From positions 10,252,001 to 10,316,000 of the forward strand of contig NC_135556.1 of NCBI RefSeq assembly GCF_964340395.1: 64,000 nucleotides of DNA, in the 5' to 3' direction. The position numbers and the translations under genes were made by a program. The notes under the pieces were generated by a model. It was not told the origin of the DNA, did not search any database, and worked only from the letters and a program-made list of their open reading frames with translations. This DNA comes from Glandiceps talaboti. Its lineage: Eukaryota > Hemichordata > Enteropneusta > Spengelidae. Positions 1 through 10,158 of this stretch are shown here, piece after piece; position 1 is the first letter of the stretch, and each line of letters opens with the position of its first letter.

Positions 1-81
1 CAAGCAATGAGTTTATTTGTCAATGATCAGTTTGGGAGTTCATGCATGAATTTTATTTCAACTTTCCTTTAAAAATCAATG

Positions 82-392
82 CATCATATATTTGAATTGT
101 AGTGTATTTAGGTGAAACCATTGATAACTACCATAATAGCAGGTGTCAGAGAACTAGAGGGTTCACAACAGACACATAGTGAATTGTTGTTGAGGAGACT
201 TATCGAACCTGTAACTACGCAGTCACGTATGTATACGACTTTCTTACCACATTTCTCTTCTAGTTATTGTATATATTATCTGTTAATGCATGTAAACATA
301 TAGGCTAGCCATGATATTTTACATCATACACATTTTCCAACGGAAAATCACCACTAATCATTTTCTGTCGATGGTTTCCTTTTTGAATACAG
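82..392 (+). promoter_or_regulatory. Promoter/leader module and 5'-UTR intron of gene 1
   Basis: A TATA-like CATCATATATTTGAA at 82-96 precedes a leader (about 115-226: CTAGAGGGTTCACAACAGAC, then AACTACGCAGTCAC) ending at a donor-like GTATGT (227). The acceptor TTTTTGAATACAG ends at 392, 19 nt before the ATG. The implied 5'-UTR intron is 166 bp. The same layout precedes every gene of the array, which is the main support; transcription data are not available. Confidence 0.55.
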
Positions 393-411
393 TATAACTC
401 GCACAGTCACA

Positions 412-2124
412 ATGTGGGGACGTCGTCGATATGTTGCCTTTCCACTTCTTTTCTTGCTGATGATCCTTCTGTATTTCATACCACCATGGTCTCTTATCGT
501 ATCAGAGGTGATGAAAAATCACGATGGATTTACCGTCCCGCCCAGAATCGATGGAGAGAGGAAAAGTGGTGGTTTTGATAACGAATCAGAGGTGATGAAA
601 AATCACGATGGGCATACAGTCCCGCAGGCGCCACGAACCGGTCGAGAAACGAAAAGTGATGGTTTTGATCACTTTTGCCGCCGTCTATGGATGACAAACA
701 CAGCACCTACCATGATGGAATACGAAGGGGACACTCTCACGAAAACGTGTTCTTGCCAAAAGGGTCCGCGAACGTTCGGGCCATACGAAAATTCCTCTTT
801 GCAGAGAAGACATAAAGAGTTTATAGAATGGGAAAGACAACAGGACATGAAAAGGGAACCCTTGATTTACAGTCCTGCGATGTCCCCGTTCGGTTATCTT
901 GTCGGCGGATTGACCGTCCAACCTGGAAAATCAGTTCCTCTCAAATCGTTATACATTGATCCTATGGCCGTGGAATGTCTAACAGTTATCCATGGATTTA
1001 GTTTCCAAGACAAAAAATCAGTGTTGAACTTCAGATGCGGTGACGGGAAAGCAGTCATGTTCATCTCGCCAACGTCATCTAGTTTGACACAGCTCAGAAT
1101 TGATGGCAACCATACCAGTGATTTAAGGATATCAATGGCATGCAATGTCGGTACGCTAAAATCATCGCTGGACCGATCGCGATCTGATATCGTCACTCAA
1201 GCTATCAACGAAGTATTACACAATATCCATTACCGCAATATCTACTATGACGTATTCAATCGTGACGTCATCAACGTTACTTTTCTGAATCTCACTTTTC
1301 AAATAAACGTTCTCATCAAAGAAAACGCTTTACCTCGTCTGTATGACACCGGTTCTGGTGACGATATCGCCAATAAGGTAACTATAGTAACTAAAACGTT
1401 CGAACGCCCAGATTCGGTGCTTAACCTCATCAAAAGCATCAGAAAGTACTATCCGAGTGTAACCATAGTGATAGCTGATGATTCAGAGCAACCAGTTGCT
1501 ATCCATGGTGACAACATCAAGCATTACACCATGCCTTTTGCAGAGGGGTGGTTCGCTGGACGGAACTTGGCAGTAAGCCAAGTACGAACCAAATATTTTT
1601 TGTGGGTAGATGATGATTTCGAATTCACAGCCTTAACTAATCTTAGTAAGTGTCTCGAAAAATTGGAAAACAATGAAGAAAATATCGATATTGTAGGTGG
1701 CGTCCTTTCCATCGGCAAAGAAAGAGATGTTGAAATGAGTACATTCGACAAAACACTGAAAATCGAGGATGGTGATATGGGGTTTTGCGTATACAGAAAA
1801 TCTGGTGTGCACAGAAAGCTACGGAATTATCCCCAGTGTCACGTAACAAACATTGTGCTTAATTTCTTCATGGCCAAAACGTTGTCTGTCAGAAATATAG
1901 GATTTGATCCACACTTCGAACGAGTTGGACACTCGGAATTTTTCTTCGATGGTTTCGGGTATCTTCGGGTCGCCACATGTTCGGATTTCATCGCAAATCA
2001 TCGCCCCTCCAGGCCTAAAAAATACATGAGATACAGGAACAGACAGGTGGATCCCACTGACGAACACAGGAATGTACAATATATCCTTTACAAAAATTAT
2101 TTACAATGTTTTGAACTCAATTAA
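412..2124 (+). CDS. B4GALNT1-like: B4GALNT1-like beta-1,4-N-acetylgalactosaminyltransferase, array copy 1
   Basis: A 570-residue, single-exon type II membrane protein. Residues 1-7 are a short basic tail (MWGRRRY) and about 8-28 form the membrane anchor. The stem holds two copies of a 28-residue repeat (31-58 and 59-88, each starting SEVMKNHDG). A Cys-rich segment (FCRRLW, CSCQKG) follows. The GT-A catalytic domain starts near residue 323 (VTIVTKTFERP) with IADDS, GWFAGRNLAVSQ and the metal/sugar-nucleotide motif WVDDD (D400-402), then PQCHVTN, HSEFFFDG (507-514) and a terminal LQC. The order and spacing match vertebrate GM2/GD2 synthase (about 533 residues), which adds GalNAc beta-1,4 to gangliosides in the Golgi; the acceptor here is unknown. 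N-glycosylation sites include NHTS and NVTF. Oddities: HSEFFF where other copies have HWEFFL, an extra Cys in SMACNVG, and a VDPT-type C-terminus shared with copies 4 and 6. Confidence 0.93.
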   Translation: MWGRRRYVAFPLLFLLMILLYFIPPWSLIVSEVMKNHDGFTVPPRIDGERKSGGFDNESEVMKNHDGHTVPQAPRTGRETKSDGFDHFCRRLWMTNTAPTMMEYEGDTLTKTCSCQKGPRTFGPYENSSLQRRHKEFIEWERQQDMKREPLIYSPAMSPFGYLVGGLTVQPGKSVPLKSLYIDPMAVECLTVIHGFSFQDKKSVLNFRCGDGKAVMFISPTSSSLTQLRIDGNHTSDLRISMACNVGTLKSSLDRSRSDIVTQAINEVLHNIHYRNIYYDVFNRDVINVTFLNLTFQINVLIKENALPRLYDTGSGDDIANKVTIVTKTFERPDSVLNLIKSIRKYYPSVTIVIADDSEQPVAIHGDNIKHYTMPFAEGWFAGRNLAVSQVRTKYFLWVDDDFEFTALTNLSKCLEKLENNEENIDIVGGVLSIGKERDVEMSTFDKTLKIEDGDMGFCVYRKSGVHRKLRNYPQCHVTNIVLNFFMAKTLSVRNIGFDPHFERVGHSEFFFDGFGYLRVATCSDFIANHRPSRPKKYMRYRNRQVDPTDEHRNVQYILYKNYLQCFELN

Positions 2125-3499
2125 GTTGACGGCAGCGTAAATCATCGGTGTAGTCTACCTGTAGACGGGGGAGTATATTCTTGACGCGTTATCTACGTGA
2201 TTCGTTAATATTTTGACGCGTGAACGGTGAACCCATCTTTTTTTAAATGTGTGAATGGTGAATTGGTGAATATTGCGTTATTGGTGAATGGTTGTTATTT
2301 TCGAACATGAATGGTGAATGCTTATAAATTAATCGTGAATGACATAATTTTGTGTGAATGCAAATTGTGAATTTAACCTCGACTTTAAATCATGCTATTG
2401 ATTGATGGGTTCGGCGGGGCACTCACCGGTACAGTAGTACGCTCCAGGTCGGAAAATTTAAATCTATTCTGTTCCCTAAACTTTGCAAAATTGTATAAGC
2501 AGTAACTATTGCTGACTAAAGATGTTAAAAGTCAATAATATTATATTCTTTTTATGGGTTTTCTTGCATGTCCCAGACTTCAGCATTTTATAAAGCCATT
2601 AAATATTGTTAGTTGAGTGTGTGTTCTGATATCTGATCTAGACAATTAATGACAGAAGTGTGTCAATCTAATCATTGGGAGTTGAATTGTGGCCTTCAGC
2701 TCAGCCAATGAGATCCAACCACAGGTATTTATTAATGCAGTGCCTTCACACACATCCACATGACGGTACTCGTGGGAAATTATCCAATGCCTTTCAAACT
2801 TTCAACGTTGGTGGCAGCAGTGGAATGAACAATGAAGTCCTAATACCATTGATTCTGGGACTCAAGTCCTTTCACAGCATTAATAACTCATGTTTTGAAT
2901 AGGGGACGGTCACTCATGTTTTAGAGAAAAGAAAATCGAGGGAGGGTCACTTATTTGGACGACGGAGTCGGGGAAGGGTCACATTTTACACAACAGTCCG
3001 TGCCTAATTTTTCCCCGGCCCTACCCCCCCCCCTGTAATTACTGAGGGCTCACTAAGGCTAGTCAAACTATGACAAAATTGTATGTTTGATATTGGTGAA
3101 TTTACACAAGATTTACTGGTGAATGGTATATTACAATAATATTTGGTGAACGTTAATTGATATCTGGAGATACTGGTTTAGACCTTTTTCTTCGTGGTGA
3201 GGCACGAACACTCATGATTCAAGATGTGCTCAGTGTGAATCAATACACGCTCACTTATGAATAAAGTCTTTAAAAAAACTTTATTACAGCCTCATCACAG
3301 TGTATCAGCATACATATTTCAAATATACTTCATTGTGTGCACTAAAACTCCGCGCAAGTAACACAAACTGTAATAAATCCTAGCCTAGCTTACATTAATA
3401 TTTGTTTTTAGAGACATTTTGTCTATACATGTGTACCACTGTGCATATCACAATGAAAGTATTGAAACCAGAATAAAAATGTTTTATGTTGAAATCACA
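2125..3499. other. 3' flank of gene 1
   Basis: It begins with the array 3' module (TGGTGAATATTGCGTTATTG; ACAGTAGTACGCTCCAGGTC). From about 2640 the sequence is unique. At 2900-3060 there is a degraded end of the TTA-type element (CCCCCCCTGTAATTACTGAG). No gene is seen. Confidence 0.6.
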
Positions 3500-3655
3500 T
3501 CAATCAATCGATTCAGGCTTTGGTTTTGTTGTGCACCATGTTCCAACACTCCAGATTACTTGCATACCCTGTAGTGTCAGTGCTTCGATCATATCAGACG
3601 CCAACCTTCCCAAGACCATGAAGTGACAATCATACTGGTAGCGGACATACTCGCC
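3500..3655 (-). CDS. Candidate terminal exon of an unrecognised gene
   Basis: The minus strand is open for 51 codons plus TGA, directly after an acceptor (CCTTTAATTCAG). It reads GEYVRYQYDCHFMVLGRL, ASDMIEALTLQGMQ, VIWSVGTWCTTKP and KPESID. Base composition is visibly more GC-rich than its surroundings, and the sequence is not repeated elsewhere in the array. I do not recognise the family, and I found no further exon on this strand between 3700 and 8400. It may be a last exon of a gene with distant exons, or a leftover fragment. Confidence 0.4.
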   Translation of the reverse strand, partial: GEYVRYQYDCHFMVLGRLASDMIEALTLQGMQVIWSVGTWCTTKPKPESID

Positions 3656-3699
3656 CTGAATTAAAGGAGGGATCTATTTGACATTGTAAATTGTATTTA

Positions 3700-6233
3700 T
3701 GAACCTATTTTTTATGATTATTGCAATGGGTGTATGCTAATAACTCCGGAAAACTAGCAGTTAATTAGTCTCGGTTACCCAGATTCCATTGCGGGCTTGC
3801 CTACTTCCGCAATGGGGTGTGGGTGACCATATAGAACAGAAGTCAACTGATTGGACACAGCATCCAACTGATATGACGTCATCCATTGGCACTACCACAA
3901 CGTCCTGTCACATTTCTGGTTTCAAATTCCCTCCAATGTTCATAAAATCTTTTATGTGAATAGCAATCGGTTGAACCATGGATCTAAATCTCAGTTATAA
4001 ATCCAAAACTTCGGAAAGCTGATGTTCAGTCTTTCTTCATTCTTATCACAGTTAAAACACACTCATCGCTTTGGTTTGGCCATGTATGTAAAGGAAGTAA
4101 ATCCACATGTATGAAACACTATACGTGATGATGGTATTGTATGATTTACTTTGTGACTTTGTTGCGCAACTCGCTCATTTCTGTACATACAGTGACATTT
4201 GATAACCACGTGATCCAAGAATTCTATTCAGAAAAAAGATATTGTTCTCTTATTTCGGAATTACTCCGCTAAAACTAAAAGTATCCTTCAATTATATTTC
4301 TAAATCTATACACCAGTATTACCCAGAGAATTGGCTGACTGGCTTGACAGTGCCTGTCGCCAAAACATGAGCCAATATGTCGAGTCAAACAGCCATGTCC
4401 CTAGTCTAAAGAGTAAAACACCAGCTCTGAATATCAATGCAAATTGCAAATCATAACTCTGGTGGAAGATTTTATTATCTGGTATGTGAGAACCACAATG
4501 AATCTGAAATTATAACAACTAGACATTATAATTTGAAACAATGATTACAACTTGAAAGTGTAAACTCTAAAAACAAAATGGTATTTAAAATTATAATGTG
4601 ACTCTGAGAAACTAATGGTTATCATAGGAATTCTTGTGATAAAAAGTTCATCGAACCTTGAGGTCGAATCATTCGCCAGGAGACATCGCTTCGTTGGATA
4701 CCGTGCTAATTCGTCGAGTTGTTGTGTTTTAACGGTTGTGTATTAGTAAGACTTGGCATATGACTTTTAGAATTCATCCTGCAAGGACGAAAATCTTCCA
4801 GATTTTTGGAGAACGATATCTGATACGTTCCCTAAACATTTGTATTTTTGTATTTTTAATGATATTGGCAGGCTAGGGTCAATCAATGCGTAACTCCTCA
4901 ATATATGTCAAACAAACTAAAGTTTTTGTCACGTGGTTTGTGGTACTCGACGCCGAGTTTTAACAGGGACGCGGGATGCCTAATGTCACAGAAGTCATCG
5001 AATTTATTTGATTCCCATGATTCTTAATTTTGTAAGATCGAAGAAATGACAAACAGTCACAAAACTATCACACATCACATTTTGAGAAATCAACGAAGAA
5101 TCGGAGTAGATTATATAACCTTCGAGCAAAGCATCTTTCACAGCAAATATGTCAGTTAACTACTCTTGGTACGCATCTATCATTATAATTGGAACCAGTT
5201 GCAATTGATTAATAGCAGAACATTGTCAGTGTGGTGGTCATAATTGGTAGCGATATATTGCCCGGGGAATATATTTCCAAAGCTGTGTTAACGCCGAATA
5301 TATAGCTGAAAATATGCGCTCCGTTCACTCCGATTTCCAGAGCTACTAAATACCTAGACATATATACTAAACATTGTATTTTCGGGTGCTAACACCATGA
5401 CAGTACGTACATTCCGTACTTAAGTTTAGGAAAACATGGTATATGGCACGAAATTTAGTTTTAAAAAATAATAAATAAAGGTGTTTTAGACATTTGTCCT
5501 CAGACTGAAAATATGTTCTGAGCGTGAGGAAGACATGAATTATGCACAATAATTTTCTATCCGTCGTATACAATTTTATAATAAGACTACGCTCCTAAAT
5601 GTTAATGTTTGTGTGTTGCTCATGAACTTATTTACTATTAATGTTTAAACAAAAAATACCGTCACCGATTTTTTGCATCCAATTTATCGATATTGTTTTT
5701 CGCTGCAAACACCCGCGGTTACGCCGACACGGTATTTTTTGAATATTCGTAAATACCTAATAACGCCATTATTTTGTATTATGACCATATTTGAATAGAA
5801 TATTAGCTCACAAGTGGAAGGCGCTTTTAAAACTATGTGATACCAATATTCATTTCATAACTAGATATAAATTACACATTCATTTTCCCTGAAACCTGAG
5901 AAGTAGTTATATCAAAGATATAAATGAACACCTTCTTGTGCATGTGTGACTATAAATGCCAGCAATGTTTTGAAGATCGCTCAGTAACTTGACAGTTCAT
6001 ACAATCTTGCCGTTACCTTACATATGGGCCATGTTGCACCATCCCATAAACCTATTACCAAAAAATAGCATTTTTTCAAACATCACACCCCTGTGATGCG
6101 AACATTTTGATTTGAACACCCCAGCTTGACACCTAAAGTAATCCCCCCCCCCCCAGTTTCACTGCAATCGGCCAAGTGGTTTTTGGCTTATACGTTTACA
6201 CACATCCATACACAGACAGACACACAGACAGTC

Positions 6234-6309
<76 letters not shown>

Positions 6310-7299
6310 TGACTGACTGACTGACTGACTGACTGACTGACTGACTGACTGATATTTACACAGAACTAATAATTATATACCAGCACACTGTACGACCAGC
6401 TTACCCAAATTGTCATTATGTTACATTTGCTCAGAAAACATAGCAGATCGAAGCGATGAGTGTGACTTCAGAAAATGTCTCAAGAATCCATTCTCATGAT
6501 ATCAGGGATTTAATAAATATGCCCATTGTGGAAAATCTATGTGTTTTTTGTTCAGATCACTACATGTATCATGACAATGGTACTATGCTGTGTTTTGAAG
6601 TCACAGTAAAGTCGTCAGTCATTATGTAATTGACAAGGACATATCATCAAAGTGAATTATGATGACATTTTTTGGACTCATACATATCGGCTACATTTGT
6701 TTGTAAACTGTAATAAAAATAAAAAGCATGCAATAAACATCCAGTTGAGCCCATAAACTTTGAGATTGTGTGGCAAAATATGGGGTTAGGGTCTTCCATA
6801 GTCTAGACGACCAGCCTGTTGTTCGTCAAATGCCCTCAATCAGCACACATTCCTGTGTTCCCTCCTGCTGTGTTCATATAAACATGATTATGTTGATGGG
6901 TCCCCACATCATATAATTTAAGGGACTGTCAATGGAGTCCTGGTTGGACATTAGACATAGTCAAAACAGCTGTACCATATGAATATTTAATGAGCGATGA
7001 CCACAGCCCTTTATTACTAGTGACATGCTCTGTTCGAGCTTTCCTTGCCATGGGGATGAACCATAATTAACACCTTTCAGCAGGGTATTGACTATACTGT
7101 GAGTGAAGGTATAAATTGTAACGATACTGTATAGGAACTAGACTAGGTCTTCCATTATTACGTGATCAAAGTAGCAATCATTTAAAATGAAAAAGTAAGA
7201 CAATGCAATGCAAAAATATGGTGTGGATACCCCTTCCCCTCCCCTTCACATCACTCAGACACATGCTGTAACTCTGTGCTGGTCTTTGCTCTTAGTAAT
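3700..7299. other. Unique AT-rich spacer between gene 1 and block 1
   Basis: No convincing coding region on either strand apart from the exon just to the left, and no array homology. It holds an imperfect hairpin at about 3775-3830 (ACCCAGATTCCATTGCGG / CCGCAATGGGGTGTGGGT) and the CAGA/CTGA microsatellite. Confidence 0.5.
6212..6353. repeat. Microsatellite (CAGA)n followed by (CTGA)n
   Basis: A long CAGA run changes at about 6308 to a CTGA run. The upstream text (AGTTTCACTGCAATCGGCCA) looks like the end of a dispersed repeat to which the microsatellite is attached. Confidence 0.9.
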
Positions 7300-7567
7300 A
7301 TCATACCATTTCAATGTAGCCGTGCCGTATGGTATGAAATATATGTTAAAACCCTACTAGAAATACCAAAACCCCCTAAGTTAGTTATATATTGTCAACT
7401 ACAGACATGCTCTCACCTGAGCTGACACAGTCTCACCTTAACATAATCGATCTATTATGGATTTCTGAAGGTAGAGATGTAGGTTTAAGAGGTCTTGAAT
7501 TTATTGTTGTACTTTTCACAAGCACATGCATGAATTTCTTTTCAACTTTCCTTTAAAAAACCAATAC

Positions 7568-8432
7568 ATCATATATTTGAACTGTAGTGTATTGAGGTGA
7601 AACCATTAATAACTACCATAACTGCGGGTTTTAGAAAGCTAGAGGGTTCACAAGAGAGACATAGTGACAGTGGTTGGAAACTTGTCGAAGCTGTAACTAC
7701 ACAGTCACGTATGTATACGACTTTCTTACCATATTTCTCTTCTAGTGATTGTATATGTTAGCAAATTATCTGGTAAAGCATGTAAATATCCCGGGGGGAA
7801 TACTCGGATGGGTAATGGGTATATATGTACCGTGGTGGACAAAAATTAGAACAACAAATGCTACAAAAAATTCAAAAACTAAGGGTCTAAAGTCTACATT
7901 TTAGCAACAAACAGAAATATCATGAGTTTTGAACACTTTTCATACCCTTTCACGTGAAACGTGCATGCTTCAGTCATCGATAGTTCATTGGCTGCCTGGG
8001 GGCCGGGGAGGAGCGCCTACATCCGATAAAGATGACTGACAACAACCCTTGGAAACAACCTTGTTCAAATATGGGGTCAAAAGTCGTACGTGCATTCAAA
8101 GAGGTGGGTCAAACCTCTACATAATGCTTTTAAACAACTACCGTATAACTTTTATTATTATACATTTTTTTCATTTGTGAGTTTTGTTTTTCAAATGGTC
8201 TCTATGGTGTTTACTTCATCCTATCAGATTAAAGCCATTACAGATTAGAAGAACAATTTTAGAGTGTCCTTTTGAGTTGATGACAGTTTTCGCATCCAGT
8301 GTTTCTTGTGAGACTTCAAAAAAAGTTTAGGGTCAGCCGTGAAAAGCTGGGTGGGGTCGGGTAACTGGAACCAAACAATTATTTTTTCGGCCTAATCATT
8401 TTCTGCCGATGGTTTTTTTTTTTTGAATACAG
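7568..8432 (+). promoter_or_regulatory. Promoter/leader and enlarged 5'-UTR intron of gene 2
   Basis: TATA-like sequence at 7568-7580, donor GT at 7709, acceptor AG at 8431-8432. The intron is about 724 bp because an unrelated insertion (about 7788-8396) replaces part of it. The leader has lost the GAATTGTTGTTCAGG stretch seen in other copies. Confidence 0.5.
7788..8396. mobile_element. Unclassified interspersed repeat in the 5'-UTR intron of gene 2
   Basis: The segment from CCCGGGGGGAATACTCGG to TTTTTTCGGCCTA is absent from the same intron in the other seven copies and replaces about 60 bp of it. It has G-rich start and end stretches (CCGGGGAGGAGC, GGGTGGGGTCGGG) and no open frame. It is probably a short non-coding retroposon or MITE; the family is unknown to me. 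Confidence 0.5.
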
Positions 8433-8451
8433 TACAACTCGCACAGTCACA

Positions 8452-10158
8452 ATGAGGGGACGTCGTCGATATGTTGCCTTTCCACTTCTTTTCTTGGTGA
8501 TAATCATTCTGTATTTCATACCACCATGGTCTTTTTACGTATCAGAGGTGATGAAAAAACACGATGGATTTACCGTCCCGCGACGAACCGGTGGAGAAAG
8601 GAAAAGTGGTGCTTTTGATAACGAATCAGAGGTTATGAAAAATCACGATGGATTTACAGTCCCGCCCGGTGGAGAAAGGAAAAGTGGTGGCTTTGATCAC
8701 TTTTGTCGCCGTCTGTGGAAGAAAACCACAGCGCCTACCATGTTGGAATACGAAGGGGACACTCTCACGAACACATGTTCTTGCCAAAAGGGTCCGCAAA
8801 CGTTCGGGGAATACGAAAATACCTCTTTGCAGAGAAGACATAAAGAGTTCATAAAATGGGAAAGACAACAGGACATCAAAAGTGAACCCTTGATTTACAC
8901 TCCTTCGATGTCCCCTTTTGGTTATCTTGCGGGCGGATTGACCGTCCAACCTGGAAAATCAGTTCCTCTCAAATCGTTATACATTGATCCTATGGCCGTG
9001 GAATGTCTAACAGTTATCCATGGATTTAGTTTCCAAGACAAAAAAACAGTGTTCAACTTCAGATGCGGTGATGGGAAAGCGGTCATGTTCATCTCGCCAA
9101 CGTCATCTAGTTTGGCACGGCTCAGAATTGATGGCAACCATACCAGTGATTTAAGGATATCAATGGCATTCAACGTCGGTACGCTAAAAACATCGATGGA
9201 CCGATCGCGATCTGATATCGTCACTCAAGCTATCAACGAAGTATTACACAATATCCATTACCGCAATATCTACTATGACGTGTTCAATCGTGACGTCATC
9301 AACGTTACTTTTCTGAATCTCACTTTTCAAATAAACGTTCTCATCAAAGAAAACGCTTTACCTCGTCTGTATGACACCGGTTCTGATGACGATATCGCCA
9401 ATAAGGTAACTATAATAACTAAAACTTTCGAACGCCCAAATGCCGTGGGTAACCTCATCAAAAGCATCAGAAAATACTATCCGAGTGTAACCATAGTGAT
9501 AGCTGATGATTCAGAGCAACCAGTTGCTATCCATGGTGACAACATCAAGCATTACATCATGCCTTTCAAAGAGGGGTGGTTCGCTGGACGGAACTTGGCA
9601 GTAAGCCAAGTACGAACCAAATATTTTTTGTGGGTAGATGATGATTTCGAATTCACAGCCTTAACTAATCTTAGTAAGTGTCTCGAAAAATTGGAAAACA
9701 ACGAAGAAAATATCGATATTGTAGGTGGCGTCCTTTCCAGCGGCTATGGAAGACATGTTAAAATGAGTAAATACGACAAAACACTGGAAATCGAGGATGG
9801 TGATAACGGGTTTTGCTTATACAGAAAAACTGGTGTGCACAGAAAACTACAGAATTATCCTCAGTGTCACGTGACAAACATTGTGCTTAATTTTTTCATG
9901 GCCAAAACATTATCTGTCAGAAATATAGGGTTCGATCCACAATTCGAACGAGTTGGACATTGGGAATTTTTCTTGGATGGTTACGGGTATCTTCGGGTCG
10001 CCTCATGTTCGGATTTCATCGCAAATCATCACCGATCAAACAACGAGAAATACGGAAAATACAGGAACGGTCTGGTGAATTTAGCTTACTACGATATGAT
10101 CGCACAATATCTTCCTTTCAAACATTATTTACAATGTTTTGAAACCGATTTAAATTGA
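8452..10158 (+). CDS. B4GALNT1-like: B4GALNT1-like transferase, array copy 2
   Basis: A 568-residue single-exon paralogue. The basic N-terminus (MRGRRRY), membrane anchor and doubled SEVMK stem repeat are as in copy 1, but the second stem unit is four residues shorter. The catalytic core is intact, with WVDDD at D396-398, GWFAGRNLAVSQ and HWEFFLDGYG. The C-terminus is of the AYYDMIAQYLPFKHYLQC type shared with copies 3, 5, 7 and 8, so its 5' half groups with copy 1 and its 3' half with the other class. It is the first gene of the leftmost higher-order block. Its 5'-UTR intron is about 550 bp longer than in the other copies because of an inserted repeat. Nothing in the coding region suggests loss of function. 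Confidence 0.93.
   Translation: MRGRRRYVAFPLLFLVIIILYFIPPWSFYVSEVMKKHDGFTVPRRTGGERKSGAFDNESEVMKNHDGFTVPPGGERKSGGFDHFCRRLWKKTTAPTMLEYEGDTLTNTCSCQKGPQTFGEYENTSLQRRHKEFIKWERQQDIKSEPLIYTPSMSPFGYLAGGLTVQPGKSVPLKSLYIDPMAVECLTVIHGFSFQDKKTVFNFRCGDGKAVMFISPTSSSLARLRIDGNHTSDLRISMAFNVGTLKTSMDRSRSDIVTQAINEVLHNIHYRNIYYDVFNRDVINVTFLNLTFQINVLIKENALPRLYDTGSDDDIANKVTIITKTFERPNAVGNLIKSIRKYYPSVTIVIADDSEQPVAIHGDNIKHYIMPFKEGWFAGRNLAVSQVRTKYFLWVDDDFEFTALTNLSKCLEKLENNEENIDIVGGVLSSGYGRHVKMSKYDKTLEIEDGDNGFCLYRKTGVHRKLQNYPQCHVTNIVLNFFMAKTLSVRNIGFDPQFERVGHWEFFLDGYGYLRVASCSDFIANHHRSNNEKYGKYRNGLVNLAYYDMIAQYLPFKHYLQCFETDLN

Noticed and set aside
227-270. A roughly 37-nt intron from GTATGT to TTTCTCTTCTAG in the leader
   Set aside because: It is too short for a normal spliceosomal intron; the later acceptor before the ATG is stronger and at constant distance.
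692-740. Start codons further inside the transferase frame
   Set aside because: The first ATG keeps the basic tail and membrane anchor and sits at a constant 19 nt from the conserved acceptor in all copies.
894-1196. A roughly 100-codon antisense frame in every transferase gene (MTISDRDRS...)
   Set aside because: It occurs because the sense strand is conserved. It has no independent start context or leader, and changes in it follow sense-strand codons.
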